Source of the DNA: Acidobacteriota bacterium
GTDB lineage: Bacteria > Acidobacteriota > Vicinamibacteria > Vicinamibacterales > UBA2999
Assembly (NCBI GenBank): GCA_013813075.1
Contig: JACCSI010000443.1
Coordinates: 1 to 12,136 of the forward strand
DNA length: 12,136 bases
Reading direction: 5' to 3'
Shown here piece after piece: positions 1-7,005 of this stretch (positions are counted from its first letter, which is position 1; every line of letters starts with the position of its first letter). Both the position numbers and the translations under genes were made by a program. Under the pieces are notes generated by a model, which worked only from the letters and a program-made list of their open reading frames with translations, was not told the DNA's origin and searched no databases.

Positions 1-710
1 CCCTGGATGCGCTCGACAAACTCGTCTTCGCCTAGCCGCAGCATCGCCGTGTCACCGTCGAGCATAACGACCGCATCGTGCGCATCGGCGACGTCAATCT
101 GTGAGACTCGTTCCGCGAGGTCCGGTCGCGCCTCGAGCGCGGTCAGGACACGCGCCGCGAGCCGCGCGCGCGCCTGGTCGGCGGCCCCGTCGCTCTGACG
201 CGACGCGAGGCCATCGATCATCGGCAGGTTCAGATCGGCGTAGTTCGGGCCGAATTCGTCGATCACAACACCCTCGTCGTCTACGAGGTAGAGCGCACCC
301 GATAGACGGGCGATGCCCATCGGCACCCGCTCGCGGATCGCGATGTCGATGCGCGACGGCAACACTCGTCGCAACCGCGCGTCTTCGACCCACGGCGAAG
401 ACAGCAGTCGCGTTTGCCACTCGGCCAGGCTCACCGTCAGGATGTTGCGGCCGCGGAGTCCATGGACCAACGCCAGCACCTCGCCGTTCGAGAGCCGATC
501 GTTCCCGCGCACCGAGATGCGTGATACCTGCAGGTAGGACGCGCCCAGCACCAGCGCCGTGCCACGCCAGCCGCCATAAACGGCAAGGGTCAGGACGCCG
601 ACGATGCGGGCGCTCAGCCAGGCTTGACGCAAGTTGACCTTACGCTTGCGCGCTGGTTTGGGTTGCGCGCGGCGGAAGCGCCTGTCGGTCGGTGCGGCAA
701 CGGCGCGCAT
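1..710 (-). CDS. ftsQ: Cell division protein FtsQ/DivIB, 5' part (runs off the left edge)
   Basis: Bitopic divisome protein that links early and late division proteins (FtsB/FtsL, FtsW-FtsI) at the septum. My own translation from the ATG at 710-708 gives 236 uninterrupted codons with no stop before the window edge, so the C-terminus is missing. The N-terminus (1-28) is a very basic cytoplasmic tail, followed by one membrane segment (about 33-56). A POTRA domain follows (about 61-128), starting at VSRISVRGNDRLSNGEVL and including a SSPWVEDARLRRVLPSRI stretch typical of FtsQ. The start of the beta domain comes next (YLVDDEGVVIDEF at 141-153). The start lies 2 nt after the murC stop, with a GGGGA stretch about 12 nt upstream, so translation is probably coupled to murC. 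In most dcw clusters ftsA and ftsZ follow; that would be left of this window. Identity rests on domain layout and context, because FtsQ sequences are poorly conserved. Confidence 0.9.
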   Translation of the reverse strand, partial: MRAVAAPTDRRFRRAQPKPARKRKVNLRQAWLSARIVGVLTLAVYGGWRGTALVLGASYLQVSRISVRGNDRLSNGEVLALVHGLRGRNILTVSLAEWQTRLLSSPWVEDARLRRVLPSRIDIAIRERVPMGIARLSGALYLVDDEGVVIDEFGPNYADLNLPMIDGLASRQSDGAADQARARLAARVLTALEARPDLAERVSQIDVADAHDAVVMLDGDTAMLRLGEDEFVERIQ

Positions 711-712
711 GC

Positions 713-2131
713 TCAGGCCGTTTCCCCACGGCCGTACCGCCGCTGCAGTTGCGCCACCACGTCGGCGGCCACGCCGCCGATCGAGCCGGCGCCAAGGGTA
801 ATCACCAGGTCGCCGGGCTGCGCGAGATCAACCAGGGCCGGCGCGACATCGCGGAGCGCGGGTACGACGTGCACCGGTGTGGCACGACTGGTGTTGATGG
901 CCGCGGCGAGCGCTTCGACCGTGATGCCCGGCAGTGGGTCCTCGCTCGCAGCGTAGATATCGGTCAGCACCACTTCGTCGGCGCCCGCCAGCGACAGGCC
1001 GAACTCACGCATCAGGTCGCGCGTCCGGGTGTAGCGATGCGGTTGGAACGCCACGACGACTCGCGCAGGGCGGGCCGCCCGTGCGGCCGCCAAAACCGCT
1101 GCGATCTCGGTCGGATGATGACCGTAATCGTCAACCACCCGGATGCCGTTTATCTCACCGCAGTGCTGAAACCGGCGCTCCGCTCCCTGGAAGTCGGCCA
1201 GGCCGGCGGCGATGTGCTCGAACGGGACGTCCAGCTCCAACCCCACCGCCACGGCGGCCAACGCGTTCTGCACCGAGTGCCGTCCCGGCACCTGCAGACG
1301 CATCTGGCCAAGGGTCTCTGGGCCGGATGTCAGATGACGCCGCACGATCGTGCACGTGCTCCCAAAGCCGGCGAGCACCACATCAGTCGCCGTCACATCG
1401 ACGTCGTCTCGGGTCAGGCCGTAGGTGATCAAGCGGCGCGTCAAGCGCGGCCGCAGTGCCATGAGTTCGGAGTCGTCGGCGCAGGCGACCACGGCGCCGT
1501 AGAACGGCACCTTGTTCGCGAACTCGACGAAGGCCTGCAGCAGATCATCGAAGCCACGGTACGCCTCCATATGTTCGCGATCGATGTTGGTCATCACCGC
1601 AATCGACGGAAACAGCTTCAAGAACGACCGATCGCTTTCATCCGCTTCTGCAACCATGTAGGCGCCGCGTCCGAGCCGGGCGTTGCTCCCAAACGCGCGC
1701 AGGACACCACCGATCACGGCCGTCGGGTCAAGGCCTGCACGTTCGAGCACCAACGCAATCATCGAGGTGGTGCTGGTCTTGCCGTGTGCGCCGGCGACGG
1801 CAATGCCAAAGCGCAGCCGCATCAGCTCACCGAGCAGCTCGGCCCGGGCAATCACCGGAATACGCCGCGCCTTGGCCGCCGCCAACTCCGGATTGTCGGC
1901 GCGCACCGCGGAGGTGAACACGACGACGTCCGCTTCACCCACGTTGCCGGCAAGGTGCCCGATGTTGACCTCGACACCGAGCGACTGCAGCCGCGAGGTC
2001 GTCTCGGACTTCTTGTGGTCCAACCCGCTCACCTTGTATCCAAGGTTGCACAGCAACTCCGCAATCCCGCTCATGCCGCTGCCGCCAACGCCGACAAAGT
2101 GAATGCGGTGGGTCTTGCCAAGGACGTTCAC
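713..2131 (-). CDS. murC: UDP-N-acetylmuramate--L-alanine ligase MurC
   Basis: Cytoplasmic ATP-dependent ligase that adds L-Ala to UDP-MurNAc, the first peptide step of peptidoglycan precursor synthesis. The 472 residues match the usual family length. The N-terminal UDP-binding domain has the glycine loop GVGGSGMSG (14-22). The central ATPase domain has the P-loop GAHGKTST (114-121), AEADESDRSFL (161-171) and TNIDREHMEAY (181-191, with the conserved His187). The C-terminal domain has ERRF (318-321), DDYGHHPTEI (334-343) and QPHRYTRT (363-370). The GRHSVQN stretch (283-289) has Ser286 where E. coli MurC has the first Asn of its N-x-x-N motif. The start codon is GTG at 2131-2129 and overlaps the murG stop as GTGA, implying translational coupling. 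The stop is 2 nt from the ftsQ start. The HGKTST and YGHHPTE motifs separate it from MurD, MurE, MurF and Mpl. Confidence 0.98.
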   Translation of the reverse strand: MNVLGKTHRIHFVGVGGSGMSGIAELLCNLGYKVSGLDHKKSETTSRLQSLGVEVNIGHLAGNVGEADVVVFTSAVRADNPELAAAKARRIPVIARAELLGELMRLRFGIAVAGAHGKTSTTSMIALVLERAGLDPTAVIGGVLRAFGSNARLGRGAYMVAEADESDRSFLKLFPSIAVMTNIDREHMEAYRGFDDLLQAFVEFANKVPFYGAVVACADDSELMALRPRLTRRLITYGLTRDDVDVTATDVVLAGFGSTCTIVRRHLTSGPETLGQMRLQVPGRHSVQNALAAVAVGLELDVPFEHIAAGLADFQGAERRFQHCGEINGIRVVDDYGHHPTEIAAVLAAARAARPARVVVAFQPHRYTRTRDLMREFGLSLAGADEVVLTDIYAASEDPLPGITVEALAAAINTSRATPVHVVPALRDVAPALVDLAQPGDLVITLGAGSIGGVAADVVAQLQRRYGRGETA

Positions 2132-3222
2132 GCGCGGTGCCCTGCCAGTTCCCAGACACGATCGGCAATCCGCGCGGCGGCGTCCGGCCGCGCCAGTGTG
2201 CGAATCGCCAAGGCCATCCGTCGCCGGCGTTCGGGGTCGTTGATTATCTCCGAAATGCTACCGGCGAGCCGTTCACCGGTCAGCTCGCGCTCCTCGATCA
2301 CTTCGGCCCCTCCCGCATGGGCGACCACGTCGGCGTTCTTACGCTGGTGATCGTCGGTCGCTGTAGGCAACGGCACGAGAATCGCCGCCCGCCCGGCCGC
2401 AGCCAATTCCGACAACGTCGTCGCACCGGCGCGCGCAACCACGAGATCGGCCCGGGTCATTTCGCGGTCCATCTCGTACAAGAAGGCCTCGACCCTGACC
2501 TCGAGCCCCGCGCCCCGATAGGCGTGTCGGACCATGTCCAGGTCGCGCTCGCCCGTCTGGTGAACGATCGCGAGGTGAGTGCCTGCGGCTGCCAGCCGCG
2601 TCGCTGCCTCCACCATGGCCACATTGATCGCGTGTGCGCCCTGAGAGCCGCCAAAAATCAGCACCCGTGCCGCGTGTGGCGGCGAATCGCTCTGGTCATC
2701 GGCGTCCTTCACATCGCGAAAAAATTCTGGCCGCACCGGGTTGCCGGTCACGAAACCGGTCCCCGGAAAAAAGGCCAGCGCTTCGTCGAACGTCACCGCC
2801 GCTGCACGCACGACGCGCGCGAGCAGCCGGTTGGTCAGGCCGGGCATGGCGTTCTGCTCGAGCAGCATCGTGGGGTAGCCACGCGTTGCCGCCAGCATCA
2901 GCACCGGCCCGGAGGCAAAGCCGCCGACGCCCACCACCACATCGGGGCGGTAGCGCGAGACGACACGCCACGCGTCGACTGCCGCAAGCGGCAGAATCGA
3001 CAACCCTTCGAGCCGTTCGCGCCGGGACTTGCCCTTGAGCCCGGCCACGCGAATCAGCTCGAGAGGAAAGCCTTCCCGCGGCACGACGCGGGCCTCGACG
3101 CCCGTCGCGGTGCCGACAAACGTCACCATCGCCTCGGCATCGCGGCGTTTGAGTTCGCGCGCCAGCGCAATCCCGGGGTACAGATGACCGCCGGTGCCAC
3201 CGCCTGCGATCAGCACACGCAC
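2128..3222 (-). CDS. murG: UDP-GlcNAc:lipid I N-acetylglucosaminyltransferase MurG
   Basis: GT-B fold (family GT28) glycosyltransferase at the inner face of the membrane. It transfers GlcNAc from UDP-GlcNAc to lipid I, making lipid II. The 364 residues match the family. The N-terminal acceptor domain begins with the glycine loop GGGTGGHLYPGIA (7-19), then GVGGFASGP (98-106), LEQNAMPGLTNR (121-132) and TGNPVR (159-164). The C-terminal donor domain has FGGSQGAHAIN (190-200) and the UDP-GlcNAc-binding stretch RAGATTLSELAAAGRAAIL (264-282) followed by TDDHQRKNA (289-297). A short polar linker (about 169-184, DVKDADDQSDSPPHAA) joins the two halves. The start is GTG at 3222-3220, 3 nt after the ftsW stop, with only a weak GGGG-type ribosome site. 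The stop overlaps the murC start by 4 nt. Position between ftsW and murC is the classic dcw order. Confidence 0.98.
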   Translation of the reverse strand: MRVLIAGGGTGGHLYPGIALARELKRRDAEAMVTFVGTATGVEARVVPREGFPLELIRVAGLKGKSRRERLEGLSILPLAAVDAWRVVSRYRPDVVVGVGGFASGPVLMLAATRGYPTMLLEQNAMPGLTNRLLARVVRAAAVTFDEALAFFPGTGFVTGNPVRPEFFRDVKDADDQSDSPPHAARVLIFGGSQGAHAINVAMVEAATRLAAAGTHLAIVHQTGERDLDMVRHAYRGAGLEVRVEAFLYEMDREMTRADLVVARAGATTLSELAAAGRAAILVPLPTATDDHQRKNADVVAHAGGAEVIEERELTGERLAGSISEIINDPERRRRMALAIRTLARPDAAARIADRVWELAGHRA

Positions 3223-3225
3223 AAA

Positions 3226-4335
3226 TCACGCAGCCCCTGTCTCTGCGCTCGCGTGTTGCGAGATGTTGAGCAGCACGCCGATCGCCAGCAGGTTGACCAG
3301 CAGCGACGACCCGCCGTTGCTGACGAGCGGCAGCGTGATGCCCTTGGTCGGCAGCAGCCCCATCACGACGCTGATATTCACGAATGCCTGAACGACGATC
3401 ATCATCGTCAGGCCCAGCGCGAGCAGGGCGCCGAACCCGTCGGGTGCGTGGGCGGCCGCGCGCAGCCCACGCCAGGCGATCACGCAGAAGCACGCGACGA
3501 TGACGGTCGCGCCGATTAACCCGAGTTCCTCGCTGATGACCGCAAAGATGAAGTCTGTGTGCGGCTCGGGCAGGTAGAACAGTTTCTGGACGCCGGCCAT
3601 CAAACCCTTGCCCGCCACTCCGCCAGTGCCGATTGCGATCATCGACTGGATGATCTGAAAGCCGTCGCCGAGTGGGTCCGCCCAGGGGTCAAGGAACGCC
3701 AATACGCGCCGGCGTCGGTAAGCCGCCGACCACACCAGCACATACAACGCCGGCAATGCGAGGAGCACCGCGCCGGCGATATAGCGGTAGCTGAGGCCGG
3801 CCGCGAAGATCATCAAACCGACGACGGCAATCAGGGAAATGGCAGTGCCGAGATCCGGCTCGAAATAGATGAGTCCGACGAGGACACCGACAATAATGCC
3901 GATGGGCAGCAGCGAGTACCTGAGCTCATTGACGCGATGCATCCGCCGCTCGAGCATGGCTGCCGTAAAGACGATGGCCGCGAGCTTGGCCAGCTCCGAC
4001 GGCTGGATACCAAGACCGCCAATCGCGAACCAGCGGCGCGACCCATTGACGGGACGCGAGAACAACACGGCCACCAGCAGCACCGTGACGCCGGCAAGCA
4101 GCGTCCAGATCAACGTTTCGTTGCGATACGTGCGGTAGTCCACACGCATTACCAGGTACAGCACCGCCACACCAAGCAGCGCCCACATCACCTGCTTGGT
4201 GACGAACAGGTAGGGCTGGTCGTAGCGTTCGAGTGCGACGAGCGCCGAGGCGCTGTAGACCATGACCACGCTGACGCACACCAGTGCCAGCGTTGCAAGA
4301 AACAGCCACTTGTCAGATTGAAGCTTCCGCGCCAT
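3226..4335 (-). CDS. ftsW: SEDS peptidoglycan glycosyltransferase FtsW
   Basis: Polytopic inner-membrane SEDS-family enzyme that polymerises lipid II at the division septum together with the class B PBP FtsI. The 369 residues contain about ten hydrophobic segments. SEDS signatures are NGSRRWFAIGGLGIQPSELA (97-116), FEPDLGTA (158-165), DPWADPLGDGFQIIQS (216-231), YLPEPHTDFIFAVISEELG (254-272) and LLPTKGITLPLVSNGGSS (327-344). Asp261 in the PHTDF motif aligns with the essential Asp297 of E. coli FtsW. It is shorter than E. coli FtsW (414 aa) because the cytoplasmic N-terminus is short. The ATG at 4335-4333 is the only start available, since an in-frame stop lies seven codons upstream. No clear Shine-Dalgarno sequence precedes it. 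It is the first gene after the 221-nt non-coding gap. RodA is the main alternative, but the dcw position and motifs favour FtsW. Confidence 0.96.
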   Translation of the reverse strand: MARKLQSDKWLFLATLALVCVSVVMVYSASALVALERYDQPYLFVTKQVMWALLGVAVLYLVMRVDYRTYRNETLIWTLLAGVTVLLVAVLFSRPVNGSRRWFAIGGLGIQPSELAKLAAIVFTAAMLERRMHRVNELRYSLLPIGIIVGVLVGLIYFEPDLGTAISLIAVVGLMIFAAGLSYRYIAGAVLLALPALYVLVWSAAYRRRRVLAFLDPWADPLGDGFQIIQSMIAIGTGGVAGKGLMAGVQKLFYLPEPHTDFIFAVISEELGLIGATVIVACFCVIAWRGLRAAAHAPDGFGALLALGLTMMIVVQAFVNISVVMGLLPTKGITLPLVSNGGSSLLVNLLAIGVLLNISQHASAETGAA

Positions 4336-4422
4336 ATTACAGAACCGTAAAGTTCAGCTTGCTTGGTCCGAAACTACACTCGGCAGTCGAACCGTCAGCA
4401 GTCGTCAGTCGACCGGGGGATT

Positions 4423-4436
4423 GAGACACCAGTCTC
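4423..4436. repeat. Small hairpin inside the long inverted repeat
   Basis: GAGAC (4423-4427) and GTCTC (4432-4436) form a 5-bp stem around a 4-nt loop, ACCA on the plus strand. It is weak alone and is listed because it stacks directly against the next hairpin, sharing base 4436. Confidence 0.5.
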
Positions 4437-4456
4437 GCCACCCGGGGTGGGTGGCG
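4436..4456. repeat. GC-rich hairpin inside the long inverted repeat
   Basis: CGCCACCC (4436-4443) and GGGTGGCG (4449-4456) form a perfect 8-bp GC-rich stem with a 5-nt loop (GGGGT on the plus strand). No T-tract follows on either strand, so it does not look like an intrinsic terminator. Confidence 0.7.
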
Positions 4457-4523
4457 TTCCCAGCGACCGGCTCTCATTCGCACCTGGTCGATCTGACGAC
4501 TGCTCACGGCTCAACTCGCCTTC

Positions 4524-4556
4524 CGAACGAAGAACGAAGATTCAGTTCTTCGTTCG
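4524..4556. repeat. Perfect 12-bp hairpin directly after the murD stop codon
   Basis: CGAACGAAGAAC (4524-4535) and GTTCTTCGTTCG (4545-4556) are exact reverse complements around a 9-nt loop. The hairpin begins on the base right after the murD stop codon (4559-4557). In the minus-strand transcript it is followed by GAAGG and not by a U-tract, so it is not a canonical intrinsic terminator. A 3'-end stabiliser, an attenuating structure or a pausing site are possible roles. The left arm is made largely of two tandem GAACGAA heptamers. Confidence 0.8.
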
Positions 4557-5921
4557 TCACTCTCTATTTCTCTCCCGCAGGTACCGCCCGACCTCGTCTT
4601 TGAACGCGCGTCCACGGGCGGCGTAGTCCGCGAACATATCGAAACTGGAACAGGCGGGCGCCAGCAGCACGACGCCGTCCGGACGTGCCAGTTGACCCGC
4701 CTTGGCCACGGCATCGGCCATCGAATCCGCTTCCACCACGGGGACGACGCCTTCGAGCGCCTGACGGATCAACGGTCGAGCTTCACCAATGGCCACGACG
4801 GCCTGGCCGCACGCCGACAACGGCCGGCGTAGGTCCTCGAACCGACCGCCCTTATAACGTCCGCCGACAATCGCGACCACGCGATCGAAGCTCTCGATCG
4901 AGCGCCCCGCCGCGTCGATGTTCGTCGCCTTCGAGTCGTTGACGAACCGCACGCCACCAACCGTCGCGACCAGTTCCATGACGTGCTCGAGTCCTGTGAA
5001 ACCACTTAGGGCCCGCGTCATCGCGTTCCCGTCGATTCCTGCCACATGACAGATCGCCGCGGCGGCGGCGACGTTGCTCAACATGTGTCGTCCGGCCAGC
5101 TCGATGGACGCGAGCGGCACCAGCGGCGTCGCGCCTTCTGACGTGCGCTGCCAAATGAAATCGCGTTCCACGTAGACGCCGGCCTCGGCGATGTTGTCGA
5201 CCGCGTACTGCAACTGCCTCGCGCGGGTACCCGCTGCCAAAGCGAGCGCCGCGGCGCTGTCGGCATTGATGACTGCCCAGTCACTCGCAGTCTGGTTCGC
5301 GAACACCCGCGCCTTGGCGCGGCCGTACGCGGGTTCGTCCGGGTGACGATCCAGGTGGTCGGGCGAAAAGTTCAACAACGCCGCGATCCATGGATGAAAC
5401 TGGTCGGTCGTCTCGAGCTGAAAGCTGCTCGCTTCAACGACGTGCACGGTGGCTTCGGTGGAGGCGTCTACTTGTGAGCTCAAGGGCACCCCGATATTTC
5501 CGCCAACCAACACTCGCCGACCTGCCGCTTCCAACATCCGACCGACCAGCGTGGTCGTCGTCGACTTGCCCTTGGTCCCCGTAATGGCCACCACCCGGCC
5601 ACGCAACCAACGGAACGCCAGTTCCAGTTCCCCGATCACCGGTACGCCCCGAGCGGCTGCAGCGACGATGGCCGGCAGCTCGATCGGCACGCCAGGACTC
5701 ATCACTACCAGGTCCGCATCGGCCACGGCCGCCGCGTCGGTTGATCCAAGCTCCAACGCGACACCGGCCGCCCGCAATCGCCCAGCGTCCGCCACCCCCG
5801 GTTGCCTGTCAGTCAGCGTCACTCGGGCCCCGCGTTGAACGAGCAGCTCCGCGACCGCCACCCCGCTGCGCGCGGCGCCAACCACCACGACGCGCACTCC
5901 CTGAACACTGAACGACGACAT
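4557..5921 (-). CDS. murD: UDP-N-acetylmuramoylalanine--D-glutamate ligase MurD
   Basis: Cytoplasmic ligase adding D-Glu to UDP-MurNAc-L-Ala. I choose the ATG at 5921-5919 (454 aa) because GAGGTG lies just ahead of it; a GTG at 5927 would add two residues. Numbered from this ATG: the N-terminal Rossmann-like UDP domain begins at VRVVVVGAARSG (9-20). The P-loop is GTKGKST (115-121), then VEASSFQLE (162-170), NFSPDHLDRH (184-193) and YGRAKARVFANQ (199-210), where Lys203 fits the carbamylated lysine. The C-terminal domain has NDSKATN (328-334) and VGGRYKGG (352-359). Two conserved positions are replaced. In GRHMLSN, Met280 occupies the first Asn of the N-x-x-N motif (E. coli Asn268). In GLEHVMELV, Val314 occupies the conserved Arg (E. 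coli Arg302). The gene follows mraY after 7 nt, and a hairpin abuts its stop codon. Confidence 0.96.
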   Translation of the reverse strand: MSSFSVQGVRVVVVGAARSGVAVAELLVQRGARVTLTDRQPGVADAGRLRAAGVALELGSTDAAAVADADLVVMSPGVPIELPAIVAAAARGVPVIGELELAFRWLRGRVVAITGTKGKSTTTTLVGRMLEAAGRRVLVGGNIGVPLSSQVDASTEATVHVVEASSFQLETTDQFHPWIAALLNFSPDHLDRHPDEPAYGRAKARVFANQTASDWAVINADSAAALALAAGTRARQLQYAVDNIAEAGVYVERDFIWQRTSEGATPLVPLASIELAGRHMLSNVAAAAAICHVAGIDGNAMTRALSGFTGLEHVMELVATVGGVRFVNDSKATNIDAAGRSIESFDRVVAIVGGRYKGGRFEDLRRPLSACGQAVVAIGEARPLIRQALEGVVPVVEADSMADAVAKAGQLARPDGVVLLAPACSSFDMFADYAARGRAFKDEVGRYLRERNRE

Positions 5922-5924
5922 TCG

Positions 5925-5930
5925 CACCTC
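5925..5930 (-). promoter_or_regulatory. Ribosome binding site that decides the murD start
   Basis: GAGGTG overlaps the mraY stop codon and sits 3 nt before the ATG at 5921-5919 (5 nt if only GAGG is counted). The competing GTG at 5927-5925 lies inside this site and has no comparable purine tract upstream, so the ATG is the better start. Confidence 0.55.
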
Positions 5931-7005
5931 AACGCAGCTTCAACGTTGTCAGACTGAAGAGCGCAAAGATGATCGCGACGATGATGAATCGCGCGATGAC
6001 CTTGGGCTCCTGCCAGCCGATCAACTCAAAGTGGTGGTGGAGAGGCGCCATCTTCAACACGCGTTTGCCCGTCAACTTGAACGACGCCACCTGCACCATT
6101 ACCGAAAGGGCTTCGAGGACGAACACGCCGCCGACAAACACCAGCAGTAACTCCTGCTTGATCAGAATCGCGACCGTTCCAAGCGCGCCGCCGAGTCCGA
6201 GCGACCCGACGTCGCCCATGAAAATTTCCGCGGGGTGGGCGTTGTACCAGAGAAAGCCGAGACTGGCGCCGACCAGGGCGCCGCAAAAAATAGTCAGCTC
6301 ACCGACCGGGCCGAAGTGCACCAGCAAGAGGTACGAGGCCAGCAGCGCGTGGCCGGTCACATAGGCCAGGGCCGTATACGCCGTCGCTGCGATAGCGAAG
6401 GTGCTGATCGCCAGACCGTCTAATCCATCGGTGAGGTTGACGGCGTTACTGGTGCCAACGAGCACGAACATCGCAAACGGCACGTAGAACCAGCCAAGAT
6501 CGGGGATCAGTTGCTTGAAGAACGGAAAGATCAAGCGCGTGTTGTACTGGTTGGTGCTGGCCAGCCACATCAGCGAGAGGCCGATCACGAGCGCCACGGC
6601 AAACTGCATGCCCATTTTCTGGCGTACGGACAGGCCGCCGGACGAGCGGCGCGTGATTTTCAGGTAGTCGTCGAGCAGCCCGATCGTCCCAAACGAAGCG
6701 GTCGCCAGCACGGCAATCGAGACGTAGATGTTGGTGAGGTCGGCCCATAGCAGCGTCGAGCCCAGGGCGGCGGCGAGGATCAACAGCCCGCCCATCGTCG
6801 GCGTGCCGGCTTTGGCGAGATGGCTTTGAGGGCCTTCCTGACGAATGACCTGTCCTATCTGAAAGCTCCGCAGGCGACGAATGAGCCATGGACCAAGCAC
6901 CAGACTGACCACGAGCGCCGAAAGGCTTGCCGCGGCGGTACGGAAGGTGATGAATCGCCACAGCGCGACGTCGGGCACGAGAAAGGGCAGGAGGTGGAAC
7001 ATCAT
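5929..7005 (-). CDS. mraY: Phospho-N-acetylmuramoyl-pentapeptide-transferase MraY
   Basis: Integral membrane enzyme that transfers phospho-MurNAc-pentapeptide from UDP to undecaprenyl phosphate, forming lipid I. The 358 residues match the family and contain about ten hydrophobic segments. Hallmarks are KAGTPTMGG (65-73), the aspartate pair in LLDDYLK (110-116), [13 protein letters not shown] (187-199), [19 protein letters not shown] (255-273, with the catalytic-site Asp265) and the triple-His loop MAPLHHHFE (319-327). Asp112, Asp113 and Asp265 fit the Mg2+ and catalytic aspartates known for the family. The start is one of two adjacent ATGs (7005-7003 or 7002-7000). The first shares one base with the murF stop (TGATG), pointing to translational coupling. 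Spacing to murD is minimal. No anomaly is seen. Confidence 0.98.
   Translation of the reverse strand: MMFHLLPFLVPDVALWRFITFRTAAASLSALVVSLVLGPWLIRRLRSFQIGQVIRQEGPQSHLAKAGTPTMGGLLILAAALGSTLLWADLTNIYVSIAVLATASFGTIGLLDDYLKITRRSSGGLSVRQKMGMQFAVALVIGLSLMWLASTNQYNTRLIFPFFKQLIPDLGWFYVPFAMFVLVGTSNAVNLTDGLDGLAISTFAIAATAYTALAYVTGHALLASYLLLVHFGPVGELTIFCGALVGASLGFLWYNAHPAEIFMGDVGSLGLGGALGTVAILIKQELLLVFVGGVFVLEALSVMVQVASFKLTGKRVLKMAPLHHHFELIGWQEPKVIARFIIVAIIFALFSLTTLKLR

Larger units (their letters stand above)
4397..4504. repeat. Long inverted repeat (18-bp stem, one bulge) enclosing two smaller hairpins
   Basis: The left arm 4397-4414 (AGCAGTCGTCAGTCGACC) is the reverse complement of the right arm 4486-4504 (GGTCGATCTGACGACTGCT) apart from one extra T at 4492. 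The 12 bp 4397-4408/4493-4504 are perfect. The 71-nt interior contains hairpins at 4423-4436 and 4436-4456, and possible short pairings 4417-4420/4458-4461 and 4463-4466/4478-4481. As RNA on the minus strand it could fold into a branched structure ahead of ftsW. It could instead be a degenerate palindromic repeat element. No flanking target-site duplication is evident. Confidence 0.8.
4336..4556. other. murD-ftsW intergenic region with nested inverted repeats
   Basis: This is the only sizeable non-coding stretch (221 nt) in the window; all other junctions run from a 4-nt overlap to 30 nt. I find no convincing ORF. It contains three hairpin-type inverted repeats plus one long stem that encloses two of them, each listed separately. 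CAGTCG words recur at 4384, 4399 and 4406, and two tandem GAACGAA heptamers lie at 4525-4538. The 60 nt just before ftsW are comparatively AT-rich and could hold a promoter for ftsW-murG-murC-ftsQ, but I see no clean -35/-10 pair. Confidence 0.85.

Noticed and set aside
101..637. Plus-strand frame and other small frames opposite ftsQ
   Set aside because: The minus-strand frame 710 to 1 translates to a proper FtsQ with a membrane segment and POTRA domain; the other frames have no such features.
692..2350. 552-residue plus-strand open frame opposite murC
   Set aside because: It is Arg/His/Gln-rich with no recognisable motif and lies antisense to a well-supported murC; GC-rich coding DNA commonly leaves such frames open.
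2137..3519. 460-residue plus-strand open frame opposite murG and the end of ftsW
   Set aside because: Same low-complexity His/Arg/Gln composition and no domain; it is a shadow of murG and ftsW.
4336..4400. Sigma-70 promoter ahead of ftsW
   Set aside because: No -35/-10 pair with acceptable spacing could be picked out by eye; I leave it as a possibility only.
4436..4456. Intrinsic terminator between murD and ftsW
   Set aside because: The stem is good but no T-tract follows on either strand; kept only as a hairpin.
4397..4504. tRNA gene suggested by the cloverleaf-like pairing
   Set aside because: No CCA-adjacent acceptor stem of 7 bp, no TTCGA-type T-loop in the right place and no anticodon-loop geometry; at 108 nt it does not fit a tRNA.
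4363..4626. Possible small plus-strand ORF in the murD-ftsW gap
   Set aside because: Composition is Arg/Ser-rich, it runs into murD antisense, and it is made of the inverted-repeat DNA; no homology signal or clear ribosome site.
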